Below are positions 21,971 through 34,988 of a stretch of DNA of 64,000 bases, piece by piece; position 1 is the stretch's first letter, and the number at the start of each line of letters is the position of its first letter. The stretch is from Siphonodentalium dalli. Its lineage: Eukaryota > Mollusca > Scaphopoda > Gadilida > Siphonodentaliidae. The translations under genes and the position numbers were made by a program. The DNA is taken from positions 189,458,613 through 189,522,612 of the forward strand of contig CP136068.1 of the NCBI GenBank assembly GCA_032622095.1, given 5' to 3'. The notes beneath the pieces are model-generated. The model saw only the letters and a program-made list of their open reading frames with translations. It did no database searches and was not told the DNA's origin.

Positions 21971-22092
21971 GTTATTAACGCTGAAATGGTCACTGTCACA
22001 CCCTTTCGTTCAGTTGGGTACCCAGCTTTTTTTAATTTTCAGTTGGGTATCCAACTTTTGTCAAATTTACATTTGGGTACCCAGAGAGTGAT
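21971..22092 (+). repeat. Foldback arm, left (partner 23347-23462)
   Basis: GTTATTAACGCTGAAATGGTC…CTTTCGTTCAGTTGGGTACC…CAGTTGGGTATCC…TTGGGTACCCAG is mirrored at 23347-23462. The two arms bracket the hAT element at 22167-23254. Confidence 0.8.
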
Positions 22093-22166
22093 TTAATTAG
22101 TGATTGCCATCAGTTGATTGCGAAATGAACCTGTTAAATTTGTGTATACTTGTTTATATATGAATT

Positions 22167-23254
22167 CAGGGACGTGGCTAGAGGGTCTCCGTTGGGGGGG
22201 GGGGGGGTGTCCACCTTGGGGACATTCCAACTACACCCCTCCCCCCTTGAATAAGAATCACACTACACACAAGTTTTGCACAATTCCATTTGCACCCCCT
22301 TGCACCTCAGTACTCATGCCTAATATCCTATATATTCGTAAACCATTCTATATTCCGGTATGACAACATTCAGATATTTTAACCTGAAAAATTGCATAAA
22401 TCCTAACATCTAGTGGTCTAACTCCAGACAATGCATACGGCTACGGACGAGACACCAGGACATATCAGGCTGACCATGGTTTTTCGGTCCGGTGTGAGAA
22501 CATTTTGAAAACTATACAAGAAAATCGCAAATCATAGCAACTCGACTGGCCTCAACTGAAGCTTTCCTAGTGTTGGAAATTTCAAACCTTATACCCCTCC
22601 TCAGGTTGGTAAATTATCCAACTGATGACCATTTCAGTCCACAAGTTTGACCAAATGCAGTAAAATATTGTGTTGTTAAACTAATTAGCAGTTTTATATT
22701 GGCCACGGGGGAGGGAGAATGACACACCGGGCCGACCATGGTTCGGCCCGGTGTGCGAATTTTTTTAAATCTGAACATGAAAATCGCAAAATCCTAGCAT
22801 CTATACTAGCCTCAAGCCTTCCTAGAGTTGGAAATTTTCCAACTGATGACAATTCCAATGACAATGTTGACCAAATGTATTACACTATTGTTTTCTTAAA
22901 TTAACTAGCAGATGTTTTATTACCTACGGGTAGGGACCAGCAGGACACAAGCTTTCCAAGTGTTGGAAATTCCAACCTGTCACCCCCCTAAGGATGGAAA
23001 ATTTCCAACTGATGACCATTTCAGTCCAAAATTTTGACAAAAAATAGGAAAATATGCAAATATTGGTACAAAAATAATTAATCCCCCCCAATAAATTGTT
23101 TGAAAATCAAACTACAATACCATTTTCAACCTATTGTTGGTGTGAACTTTCCAACTAACGTTTTGGCAGGTATGAAATTTCCAACTGTTGAAAATATTGA
23201 CCAATTTGGGGGGGGGGTGAGACACCCCCATACCCCCCTGTCGCCACGTCTCTG
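22167..23254. mobile_element. hAT-type non-autonomous element with 8-bp TSD
   Basis: The left end is CAGGGACGTGGC and the right end GCCACGTCTCTG, inverted with one mismatch. It is flanked by TATGAATT on both sides (22159-22166 and 23255-23262), a perfect 8-bp target duplication diagnostic of hAT. The interior repeats a theme of 'ccaactgatgaccatttcag' and 'gttggaaatttccaac'-like dyads, with G- and C-runs. No transposase. Related, poorer copies lie at 25255-26095, 28210-28600, 29449-29850 and 32006-32410. Confidence 0.88.
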
Positions 23255-23346
23255 TATGAATTATGATGTATATTCATCGCGATGCTTCATACTAATAGCA
23301 GAGAAGAATTGTATGCATAGGATATAGGTACTTCAGATCGACTGCT

Positions 23347-23462
23347 CATAAAGCTGGGTACCAAACTGTAAATATTTGTAAAACCTGGGTACCCAACTGA
23401 AATTTTTTAAAAGCTGGTACCCAACTGAACGAAAGGAGGAGACAATGACCATTTCAGCGTTA
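23347..23462 (-). repeat. Foldback arm, right (partner 21971-22092)
   Basis: Inverted counterpart of 21971-22092, ending CAGCGTTATTAA directly at the TTAA of the next piggyBac-like MITE. Confidence 0.8.
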
Positions 23463-23466
23463 TTAA

Positions 23467-23663
23467 CCCTTTCATAGCTGGAGATTCCTGAATTTTGGCA
23501 ATAACCCTGATATAAGAGAATGCATTGGCTTAACAATGTTAACCTTGATCTTGTAAGCCAGTGAATTATCTTATATATGCGAGACTCCCTATCGCATATA
23601 TAAGATAATGCACTGGTACACAGCCTTTAATGCTGCACCAGCGCAGCTCCCGCAATGAAATGG
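23467..23663. mobile_element. piggyBac-like MITE, copy 3
   Basis: TTAA (23463-23466), CCCTTTCATAGCTGGAGA … GCTCCCGCAATGAAATGG, TTAA (23664-23667). Palindromic TATATGCGAGACTCCC/ATATAAGA internal stems identify the family. Confidence 0.8.
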
Positions 23664-24337
23664 TTAAGTAGGCCTTCATTATTTTTTTGTATTTTCCTGA
23701 CCTGTCAATTACCCATACACAATGATCAGATGCATCCTTGCCAGAAAAGTTATTGTTAATCTCATTCTGTGTAGACAGAAGTGGTTGACCCTAGTCCCAG
23801 GTAATGAAAATAGTTAACAGATCTTTGGTATCTATCTTGTTGAATGTGTCAGAGTACCGGTATACATATACATAACAAGCATTGATATACAATAATACTG
23901 TATTCTCCTGTTAATGATGTGCCATACATACATGTATACATTTACTGTTTTAATTATTGAGAAATGAAATAATTTGTTTTTCAAAAATACACGGTCTTTC
24001 GATCATTGTTTATTGGTTGACTATGTTCACAGTATACAGTACCGATTCTTCTGAATATATATGCAGCATTTTAAACTAATGGAATTCATGTCCTAGTTTA
24101 CGGCTGTTACATATGTACATTTCTGGACACGTAATTCAACATTGTTCCATCTGACAATTTTAATAGGTAATCTGTTTATACTCATTCTTAATTCTCCGAG
24201 TGTTATTAAATATTTCTAATTCAAAATATTCAAAATAAATATTGTGTTAAATATGTGATTAACATTACCTATACTAGAGCCATATTCAGACTAGTTTCCC
24301 AATTAATTCTAAAACTGCTGATAGTCAGCCATCTTAA

Positions 24338-24476
24338 CCCTGTCATGAGGGGAGTCGCACTGGTGCAGATCGTGTGCCATGTGCATTCTCTTGTATATGC
24401 GAGGCTCCATATGGGAGACTTACATATATAAGAAATGCGCTGGCACAGGATCTTTAATGCTCCCGTCATGAAAGGG
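24338..24476. mobile_element. piggyBac-like MITE, copy 4 (short, very palindromic)
   Basis: TTAA (24334-24337), CCCTGTCATGAGGGGAG … CTCCCGTCATGAAAGGG, TTAA (24477-24480). At 139 bp it is the shortest member, with almost self-complementary halves around GAGGCTCCATATGGGAGAC. Confidence 0.85.
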
Positions 24477-25254
24477 TTAAGATTTAATTGTAATCGGCAG
24501 ATGGTGTCACCATCATGAGTTTACAAACAAAGCTGACTGTTCTATTGTTTTCATGCATGTGCATCAATTTTAGCATAAGGTTTCCGGAAATTTAATAAGT
24601 CACATTTGGTTCTTTAAACATGTTTTTTTTAGTGTTGTTCAGATGTGTGGAATCCTGGCAGAATACTTTATTTATCTCAGGAAACAGATGTCGTGTTTTT
24701 GTTTGAAAAAAAATTATGGTTTTATTTGTCTTTATTTTTTAATAAACTAATTTCAACAACAACAAAATAATGTCACTTTGCCCACTGTTTATCATTGCAT
24801 CTGGAGGTAGTAGAAACTATAATGTCAGTTCCTGTATTCAGTTTTACAATAAGTTCTACAAGTTCTTCATATACAGTTTCAACTATAATTTTGGCTTATC
24901 TGTGAAGTTGAGTTATTAATGCATCTACTTTTCATACGCAGCTATTAAAGCATATACAAGCACGATAACCTTTCACTCAATCATATTTTAGATTGACTAG
25001 GTATCTCTGATTTTTTAATAAAAGATATAAAAAAGCAAAGAAACCTACAGTTACAAATATTATTATATGGATGTTAAACATTTGGTTACTAAATGCTCAG
25101 CTATTAAATTCAACATGCAGTAACAGATTGTTTGATTATTAGCTAAACATTCATACAAATGAATCATTAGAAATCAGTGTTATGGGTGTCTGAACCTGGC
25201 TATTATAAGGCACATTATTATTCCGCGTTGATAACGGGTCAATTGAGCAGGGAC

Positions 25255-26095
25255 GTGGCCTGGAGGGTCTCCAATGTTGGGGCATCAACCTTGGAATTTC
25301 CAACCGCACCACCCCCTTGAAACAGACCAAACTCATGTACAAGGCCGCCCCCGCCCTTGTGTCTGGGCTTTAGTTTTCTCCAACTGCATGACACATTATA
25401 GCTCTAGATTGTATGCTATTCTGAAGTGAATTAATCAGTATCCTTTGATAGGCCACTATGCAAACCGGGGGAGAAACTCAGGATACATGGGCCCCAGTGA
25501 GAAAATGTGGATATCTGAACCTGAAAATTGCAAAAATCATCTAGACCGGCTTCAAGGTTCCAAAGTGTTGGATGTTTCCAACCTGGTGCCCCCACCCCCG
25601 CAAGATTGGAAATGTTTCCAACATATGGAGAGAGATGATTTATTTTGCAAAAGAGCATACATTATTTAATACAAAGCATATTAATTAAATGGAATTAGAA
25701 TCTTTGTCCATTCAACCAGTTTATTGACAATTTGGGGGGGGGGGTAAATGTGATATAGAAAATAGATCACACCTGCTCCCTACTTCCTGCCCACCCCATC
25801 ATGAGTGTTGGATCAACTCTAAAGAAGAGGTGTCCATTTGTATATGTCAAATATGGTTGATTACATGTTTGAAGTGTAGGAAAGTATGCAAATGTTGGTC
25901 TAAAAATGACAAATTCCCCACTATTAAATTGTTGTCAAATCAAACTAAGATAACAATTTCAACATATTGTTGGTGTTAAAATTCAAACCAATCTATTGTA
26001 AGATAAGAAATTTGTAACTGTTGAACATTTTGACCAAAGTTGGGGATTGACACAAATTAAGCACCCCCTCCCCAAGTCCCCCACCACCAATCACG
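25255..26095. mobile_element. hAT-family copy 2, decayed
   Basis: Starts CAGGGACGTGGCCTGGAGGGTCTCC at about 25258 and runs through the same 'ccaacctggtgcccc', 'gaccaatttgggg'-type blocks as 22167-23254. The right end is worn (AATCACGTCAT) and no target duplication is left. Confidence 0.65.
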
Positions 26096-27001
26096 TCATA
26101 ACCTATCAACGATTTAGTTGAACGTGATTTCTTAAGTTATATTCATGTCTGGGCGACAAATATGTGTAAATGTCCCTCAGGCGGACTTCAGAGGAGGAAA
26201 TATGATGGCGCTGGCATTGAAATATTGTCACACCTGGATCTTTCAATAATGCTTAGATTAAGTAAATGAATATAACATCTCATATTCTCCTGAGAGTAGA
26301 TTTATATTACCATTGGTCATTTATATAGTCGGGCATGATTATGATACTATACTCATCGGGACTTTCAATATTTTATTTCTGCCTATTAATGTCACTTAAT
26401 CTCCCGTATTAGGTATTTATTGTCTTATTTCTTAATATACCTGTTCTATTATGCAAATTACATAAGCTACAGTCATTATCTGGTTTAAAATGTCAGATAC
26501 ACAAGACGATTTTCGGACCCAAGTGCAGAAATCGTTCGAATAAATCTCATGGACAGAACCGTCACAGCCATGATCGGTTTGAAATAGAACCATAACACGC
26601 AACCGTGTTGATTACGAGGTCACATCTCCCAATTATCCACCCCTATCGGGATACTTTCTCAGTTATTTTACAGAAGAATAACACGGGTACACTTTATAGT
26701 CAGTGTTCGTCTTCAGAATGCGTTTCATATTTTAGACGCCACGAAAAACAAAGAAATTGCGTCCACGTGGTTTGATTTTCAGTGATAACATGTTGATATT
26801 TACGCGTTAACTCGCTAATACCGAGTTAACTGTGGTCTAGAGTTCATGTTTCGATAACACGGCACTTCTGCAGCCTCTGTTCATTCAGGAAAGTATAATC
26901 TATTCAAGATATCTATAATTATGCGTGATTTTGTCACAAAAATGATTATTTTCAATCATCAGGAACCGTAACAAATCAGGCAAGAACCATCACACTACCG
27001 G

Positions 27002-27118
27002 CGATATATGGTCGTCTGTTGAGCTTGTTACGTTAAACAAACCGATATATGGTCGTCTGTTGAGCTTGTTACGTTAAACAAACCGATATATGGTCGTCTG
27101 TTGAGCTTGTTATGTGAA
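27002..27118 (+). repeat. 41-bp tandem repeat, about 2.9 copies
   Basis: GATATATGGTCGTCTG begins at 27003, 27044 and 27085, each followed by TTGAGCTTGTTACGTTAAAC (third copy slightly changed). The copies are almost identical, so the triplication is recent. It adjoins the inverted repeat at 26963. Confidence 0.9.
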
Positions 27119-27224
27119 CATTTTCTACCAATACAATTAATGGGGATCCTTCTGAACTTGCAATATATGTTCGTCTGCATGTCGGCTGCTTATATTCAAC
27201 TGACTGAGAGAATCCTTTCAGTAA

Positions 27225-27352
27225 AGAACGGTTTAAAGTCCCGTGGCAGTTTAAAGTTCCAGATGGAACCAAAGAAGAGTAGAATCAAACTGATTGTATC
27301 TATGTTGGACTTTGCATCCTCGGGGAACCAATTTGGAAACTTTTTCGTAGAG
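27225..27352. repeat. GGTTCC-motif block with CACTA-like end
   Basis: Contains GTTCCAGATGGAACC and related dyads seen also at 13015-13075 and 18250-18300, and ends CTTTTTCGTAGAGTG at 27352. This is another candidate end of a CACTA-like element with its own subterminal motif. Confidence 0.45.
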
Positions 27353-28209
27353 TGTATGGATATTTTTGCCATGTAAGTATCATGGTGTGGGTGGAAATTA
27401 ACCGAAAGTTTTATTGTTGTGTCATGTTTCAGTCACGCGTGTGACGAAATTGTCCGTTTCTTTGCATAACGGAATGAAAAAACAAATTGTACACCCTAGT
27501 CCGCGGTTCTGGTGATCAATATTGGTCCATAAATATGTGAAAACCTCTTAGGGTGGACACACACAGTCATGCATATAATCTCTGTAATTATCGTGTATTT
27601 GGCGTTTTACATGGATCATACAGACAATGTAATATGTGTCCACTGACAACCCAATCATTGCCGACGTTTTGACCGCAATGAGTTCTAGTTCCAATTAAGT
27701 CGGAATTTAGAGAAGCCGCTATCTTAGACCGAGTCGTCAGGCCATTTAAAATAATTGTTCGTGGGATAACCCATATGGTGGACGTTCTATTTAAATAATT
27801 ATCAGTCCTATCTTGCTATTTATAGCAGTGGTGGATCAGGATTTCGCAGACGCAGGGGCTATATATGATACCCGACTTGGGGCTATATATGTTCCCGAAA
27901 GCTACCAGGCGGGGATGGCTAACTCTGGCCTATTTAATTAAAACATAATATATTTTACCTTCTTGCCCAGATTATTCCGACCGACACATTCAACTAAGTC
28001 CCTTAGCGATTTGAAGCTTTAGAGACCCAACGCCAAACAAGCATCATGGTCGAACATGTTCTATATCAAACCAAATAAATAAGACTGGCCGGTGTGTATA
28101 TATATCTGCAGAATGAGTTTTTGTGACATAATTGAGATGTTCGAAATGGCACAACGTAAGGAAGAGGAAAAACCAAGACAACATATCAGTTAATTACACG
28201 GGATAGGTC

Positions 28210-28600
28210 CAACCCACTAGAAAAATCTATGACGTGGGTAGAGGGTCTGCTGTGTGTGGGTGCATGCCCATCTTGATAATCTCAACTGCACCACCCCTTT
28301 AACCAGACCAAACACGTTTGCGTAATTCAATTGCACCCTGTGGTCACTAGCCGGGGGTATCAAGATAATCTACTGGGCGAAACATGACTCTGTCCAATAT
28401 GATAATTATTTTAAAACGGCAATAGGGAGGGATGATCAAAATACACCGGACAGTCCACCGTTCTGTGCATGTGAGAACATTTTGAAATCGGCACATGAAT
28501 ATAGCAAAATCCTAGCATCTACACTGTAGACTGGCCTCAAGCTTATTTCCAAGCATTGTAAATTTCCAACCTGACAACGAATTCCCTAGTAAAAAAAAAT
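28210..28600. mobile_element. hAT-family copy 3, fragment
   Basis: Shares 'gacgtgggtagagggtctgc', 'accccttgaaccagacc' and 'ggcctcaagctt-ttccaag' blocks with the 22167 element. The ends are not preserved. Confidence 0.55.
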
Positions 28601-29094
28601 GATGAGTGGAGGTTTGTTGGACGCTATAGAATTTAAGCAAAATCCAAATACTAGACATGATATATTTCATACAATTTCCGAAGAAATTGATTTCCGGTAC
28701 TGGTGGATGGTTTCGGTCTCTTTGTTTTCAAGGATTTTGATGTTTCAATTAATGCACTTTTTGCTCAAATAGTGTTGCATTCATCTGTTGTATACCTCAT
28801 TCTTTCCATCGGTTACTCATGATTGAACTGAACCAAACATGTACTGTTACTCTGAAATGCGCAACATGTTTCATGTACGCAACCGGTGGTCAATCCATGA
28901 TTGTCCCCCAATCACCTTGATTGAATAATCCTATACCGCGCGGCGATGACTTCCCATCGATGCCCACCGAGAGGTTGGCATTGATCGTCGCCTCGTTTTA
29001 ACTACCTCGACAAAATATAAACCCAGCTGGTTTCATTAAGAACAAAATCATTTTACAAGAATACGGCGTTCCAGACACACGTGAATATAAAAAC

Positions 29095-29370
29095 TGGCTC
29101 ATGTCCATATAAATGTAAGTCGCGCGGGAAAACGTTTACCGCAGAAGAGTACCCGCAACGTCATGCAAAAGCATGCGGTGGAACTCTGGCTACTAATGCT
29201 CAGAATGTATGCTGTGTTACTCTGATGCAAGCAGTTTAATGGTTCACAGAATTGCCGTACACAGTGGGACAACTGTCCCATTCAGCTGTGACTGTTGCAG
29301 GGTTTACAAGGACAACACTGGCCTTGCAAACCACAGGCAGAAGGCAAAGCATTCAGTGTTCACAATAATA
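29095..29370 (+). pseudogene. Decayed C2H2 zinc-finger gene fragment
   Basis: A first frame (about 29099-29208) reads YKCKSRGKTFTAEEYPQRHAKAC. This fits a C2HC/C2H2 finger in which the second Cys is now Arg (CGC) and the usual Leu is Pro (CCG); both are single transitions from the expected codons. After a frameshift near 29210-29219, the next frame reads SDASSLMVHRIAVHSGTT, then FSCDCCRVYKDNTGLANHRQKAKH, two further finger-like units. The fingers, linker spacing and order are right, but the frameshift and lost zinc ligand mark it as a pseudogene or a transposon-carried fragment. Confidence 0.5.
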
Positions 29371-29448
29371 CAATGTCTTCCATATTCGTTTGTTGTAAAA
29401 CAAACTGGATATTTGTTGCATACTACTAACACACATATGGGTCAGGGG

Positions 29449-29850
29449 ACGTGGCTGCTGGAGTTTCCACTTTGCCATTTCCAACTGCACCCATCCACAA
29501 ACAACCAGACCAAATCCATAGAGTTGACATACTATTGCACCAACCATGGTTGGAACTTTCCAACTGGCATTTCAAACTCATCAACTTTTGGACATTTTCC
29601 AAACTAAGGTTGAAATATGTTCAACTGCATGGTGGCCATTTCAGACCAAAATTATAAAATGAATATGCTTTCGTTCTTCTGAAAACAACATAACCCCCTT
29701 AATTACTGTTTGGAAAATCAAACAATGGAAACAATTTGAATATATTATATATTTAGTGTACATAACGTTTCCAACTAACGTTGTGTCATGAATAAAATTT
29801 CCGATTGTTGAAAGAAATTACCAAAACTACCCCATGTCGACACGCTCATT
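29449..29850. mobile_element. hAT-family copy 4, decayed
   Basis: CAGGGGACGTGGCTGCTGGAG at its left end and 'ccaactaacgttg…aatttccgattgttgaa' blocks match the 22167 family. The right end is worn (CCATGTCGACACG). Confidence 0.55.
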
Positions 29851-32005
29851 TGTGGAGCGTTAACGGGGAGAAGTGGGTTATCATTATGGGTAAAACATTA
29901 ATTGATAACTTTTTATTATGGAACATTGGTTAAGGGATTTGAGTGTCTACTCCGCCAAAGTTTATCAATATGGCCAATAGTTGGAAATGTCATGCATGCC
30001 TGCATGCCACTTTACTTGGCAATTGTAGATTAGTCGATTTGTGTCAGATATATTGTGGACTGAAATGTCAATTATTTGAAATGGCCAACCATATGGGTGT
30101 AACGTTGAAAATTAAACTCAAAGATTGACAGTTTGTGTTACATGTACAAGCTCCAACTCGATGTGGTTGATCTGCATAACCCATGCTGGATCCGAGCTGA
30201 TAATTTCTGGAATCCTGAGGCTCTGGTATTGTTGTTGTTGTTGGTGGTGGTACCTTGTTGGTTATCACCATTAGTGTTGATCAATGTGGTGTTGGCGGTA
30301 TTGCTGAGTCGTCTTCAGTATTGGTGGTGGTATAGCTATGGTCATTAGATACGGATATTTTTCTTTTCTTAAATGTAGCTATATATAGATGGTATTCGCG
30401 CAGCGTTATCCTGTCATCCACGGACACAAATATTTCACTATTACTTTGTGAAATTGCAGATGGTCATAATCCATGATGTGTTATACGATGACATCCGATG
30501 TGGCCTGTTGTGTGATCTAATGTCAATTTTACGTACTCTATAGTTCTTCATGCTGATGTTATTTGATGACGCGTTCGACTGCCACTCGAAGATGTTAAAA
30601 ATGAGTCGGCAAAAGTTGACATCAGAACGGTCTCTGGACCTGATCTACCATCTCATTTCTGTGAGAAAAATAAATGGAAACATAACGTTAAGTTACATAA
30701 AATATAATCCTGGAACTAATAAATGTTTTCAAAAGACGGCCAGACTGGGAAAATCGGTTGAAAACCCATCAGCTCCATCTAATTCCATATATTACAGAGT
30801 TATAATCTGTCCGACGTGTCCTAAATTCAAGAAACATTCCAATTTTGGGAAACTTTAACACCGAGTCGGTTGGTACTCAAAACGTATTTCTCATCGAGTT
30901 GTTGGTACAGATTTTTTTCAATCGACGTTTTTTCAAGAGACTGTTTCATGAGAATTATGCATCAGGTGAAACTGTTGACACCATGGTTTGTGGGGTACAC
31001 ATCATATAATATATTATGGCCACTTTGATCCGTTCGGCACCAGTTGTTATTAGTAAAAAAAGGCGATTAATACTGTTATTTCCATTTTCGCTGTAGTTAT
31101 CACTGAATACAACGAGATTATTCAAAGAAAGCAAACATATCAGATTATCAACACACAGGAATTTTGGAATGGATTTATTTTCGTAATATTAGACCGGAAA
31201 TAATTATAAATAAAATGCATATAAAAAAATAAACTCACATTTTGTTGACTCCAAAACATTGAACAGACGACCGGATATCCGTGCCAATAGGTACTCCACC
31301 GTGCTGGTGATACGCGGGTGACCGGCGTGATGTAGTCATATGAAATTGGTGGAGTAAACGTGACGCGACCACACTCCATAATCGAAAGGGGAACTTAAAG
31401 TTTGGACTTAACATGCTATTGTAGATATGTAGACCCAGGGGTGCTGGGTACACCACAGAATACAGGGTAACCCTGTCTTCGGTAACATGGACAAAGCCGT
31501 ACAATAAATCTAGATACACATTCCAAAGCGCGACTTGGACAATTTAGAAGTCAAATAAAATAATAGGAGCATAATAGAAGTATGCTTGGTGTTTTGAAAT
31601 TTAGGAAATAAGAGCACATCATATGACAAGCGTATGCGTACCAGTATCATCTGTAAATGCATACCATCTAGCAACGTCCCTGGCTAATCCCGTTGAGTGA
31701 ACACTGGTTACTTGGAGAAACGAGCTTATACATCAGCATTAATGTTAGAGGTACAGTCATGCCGTTATGCCAATTGGTAATAAATATGCGGGCGGGAATA
31801 TAAAGGGTATATATCGCGGTCGGTAAGTTGTCCATGAATATTATATATTGGAACTATGATACAATACAAACCATATGGAGACCATTTGTACACGTCCTTA
31901 GCTAATCATATTGAGTGGACATTGCATGGGCGGCAGGCGATTATGTATTTTATAGGAGTAAGATATAATCACCCTTGCATGTCGAAGTGCATGGTCATGC
32001 TAATG

Positions 32006-32410
32006 CAGGGAGTTGGAGAGAATGTCTCCGTGGGGGGGGGGGGGGGGGGGGGTGTCCACCTTGAACCAGTCCAAACTCACAAGTTTTGTGGAATTCCATT
32101 TGCATCCCAACTGTTCCCTTATACAGACCTGGATGGTAGCCTGTTCTGAATGGCTCTTCGGTTACTATGCATATAGCCAGATGGAGGAACAGAACCATGG
32201 TTCTTCCCAAGTATGAGAACATTTTGAAATATGAACAAGAAAATCGTAAAATCCTAGCATGTACACTGGCTTCAAGCTTCCCAAGTGTTGGAAATTTCAA
32301 AACTGTCCCCCCCCCCCTAAATTTGGAAAATTTCCAACGGATGGCCATTTCAAAGGTTGGAAAATATGCAATTATTGGTATAAAAACAACACATTTCCCT
32401 GTAATAAATT
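32006..32410. mobile_element. hAT-family copy 5, with 20-bp G-run
   Basis: Starts CAGGGAGTTGGAGAG and then GTCTCCGTGG with a G-run of about 20 (32032-32051), then the family's 'gtccaccttgaaccag' and 'caagcttcccaagtgttggaaatttc' blocks. Right-truncated. Confidence 0.6.
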
Positions 32411-32499
32411 GATGGACTTAACTTTACCCCAATCATTTTGTTGCCTACTATGTCCTCCAACTGATAAGCATTGTTAATACGAAAAAGGTGGCTGAGTAG

Positions 32500-33430
32500 A
32501 CTCCAGACAAGATGGCGTCCATTGTGGCTGCCGTTTTTCAGACTAGGCCCTAAGCCAGTTTGATGCAAATTGTGGCGGAAAATCTAGTAAAATGTATACA
32601 AATGTATATATTTTCGTGAAGCTAAGACATAATGCCACCCTTATAGGGCAACATTGAAACTCCCCATCCAAGATGGCCACCAAAATGGCCGCCGGAATTT
32701 GAAAATATGACGTTTTTACACTAATATCTTCTAGATCAGTATATGCTGTTTGGAACTTGGTTTGGAAATGTGACTTAATTGTGTATTTCTTGTATTAACT
32801 GATCATGTAGCAATGAAATATGCAATTATAGGGGTCTTTGTCCCTTCCGATCCCTCAAAAATTCGATTTTAAAGAACGCGGTATAAAATTTCACCAACAA
32901 AATCACAATTGGGATTCTAGTCATATTTCAACAAGAAATGAACAGAACTTTGTAATGTAAGTGAGGCATATCACTAAATATGAATATTCCAACTCATTGG
33001 AACCAAAATTGTTACTTTAGCTAAAAATGGCTGCCAAGATGGCCGCCAAAATATGGAAAATGGTAGGTATTGCACCAGCGTGTCATGCAATCGCTAACAA
33101 GTTGTAGTTGATCTACACAATTGGTTATTCTGCCTTCCATACATTGAATACTAACATATTTGATGCACCATGGTTAATTGTTACTATTGTCACCACTGAC
33201 ATTACCAGAACTATTGGATTTTTCTCTCACAAATTTGACATAAGTATCGGCAAAAATTAATTGTTCAGGTGTGGACCATTTTATCAAGTAAAATGAAACT
33301 ATATTTGTTATGAAATGTGTTTATTGCTTGGTCTATCTAAAATGTGTCACACTACCGTGTTTATAGATCAACCAATTTGCTCAAGATGGCTTCCAAAATG
33401 GAAACCAAATTTAGTAAAAATATTTGTTAC
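32500..33430 (+). repeat. Region of recurring CAAGATGG(C) motifs
   Basis: CAAGATGGCGTCC (about 32510), CAAGATGGCCACC (about 32672), CAAGATGGCCGCC (about 33033) and CAAGATGGCTTCC (about 33384), most followed by an AAAATGG(C) echo. They match the YY1 binding consensus (AAGATGGCGGC) to varying degrees. They may be worn copies of one unit rather than functional sites. No frame of note. Confidence 0.45.
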
Positions 33431-33439
33431 ATATAACCC

Positions 33440-34980
33440 GAACATTATTCTCTGCGTTTTCCGAAAAGGTAGAAAATTGTGACTCACCTGGTTATTATAA
33501 ATATTAGTTAATTAACTGACAACTACATGTTCTATTCTGGTTGTCCAAGTTCCGTATGGGGCATGACTAATTCATTTTAAAGTTGCAGTATGGAATTTTC
33601 CGAGATCCTCTTTTCTAATGCTGGCCATATTATACAGCGACACCCACGACGTATTTACTGATCCAATTGGCATCTACTCTTGAACACCCCACATATCACA
33701 GTTATACTCGTTATATATATGTCAAATGGAGAGGCCGAGGGATAACACCGATTGTAACCTAGACCTAGCCGACAGTGGTAAACCTGGGTTTGCCGTATAA
33801 ATGATAATTCGTAACATAAGGGTCACAGTATTATAAACGAGTATATTTCGCTTACATATTGTGACATGTTATTAATTAACTGTAGACTCGCACTCGCAGG
33901 TATAAGTGATGTGTGTATGGGCTAATACAGTGATGATATGCTGTCATGTGGCCCTATATATTATTGAATATAACTAGCGTGGCACTGGGCAATAACTGTC
34001 GTTTTTTGGCATAATGTAATAAAGAGCGTTATTCTAAAATCACACTAATGAGCTAGCTACGCACTCCATATAAATAGCTTCCCCAAATGGTCCATGCAGT
34101 ATTTGTATCTAAATTTGTTAACAGTGTGTGAAATTAGCAATATGACAGAAATTGTATTGCCCTATTTTATATATGTAGCCTCCTTGGATTCACGGTGGTC
34201 GTATGGGAATTCCGACAATCGTATGGTTGGCTTCATCGTTAAATGGTGTGATGGGCTGACACTGACTTAATGATTGACTCACACTGATGTAATGTTTTTT
34301 TTTAAGTAATGTGATTCACTTCTATTTCAGTCAGAATCCGGAACGAGTAGCTTCTTCAACAGTCTGATGTTAACCCTTTATACACAAAATGCTCATTGAC
34401 GAGTAGTTTCCTTGGAACATGTTTAGATAATACCATAGGTCCTTTGCTTAACGCATAATCATGACATATGAATCCTTCGGCAATTGTAATATATGTTCGT
34501 CTGATTGTCATATGCTAATGTATCCAATTTCAATGTATACTTGTGTAACTGAGTCAGACTGCGAGAATCCTTACTATAATATGGTTAAGACGACTCTTTT
34601 CCGCGCAGCTTGTTCAATACCCTGATTTTAATATGACCGCTGCTGACCACGACGCCGATATTTTAGCTATGAGAGTAATTACTACTCGCCCATACTCCAT
34701 AATTATGGACAATAATTTGGTGCAGCCATGCATGTCATATCTATTAAATTTATACAACAACATATTGTTCGCATTGTGTAGGCGAATCAGTATTGTAATG
34801 TAGGTTTAACATTAATGTTTATATATCAGTTTTTAGTTTTGCCTTACGTTATTTCGGTGTTCTTCAGTATTTAATTATTGTAAAAAATGAATATATGTGC
34901 TTATTTCAGTCTATTCGCCCAAAGTGTTTTCTATACCTGTTATACTGCATAGCATCTTTTACAATATCTCAGATATAACA
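33440..34980. other. No gene seen
   Basis: AT-rich sequence without recognisable coding frames. Near 34480-34570 a 'tgtaatatatgttcgtctg…gagaatcc' stretch resembles 27150-27215, so it is partly dispersed repeat. Confidence 0.35.
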
Positions 34981-34988
34981 CGTCACTT

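Noticed and set aside
31995-32348. Minus-strand frame of 117 codons
   Set aside because: It is a translation of the hAT-family copy, with a poly-proline run from the G-tract; no coding signature.
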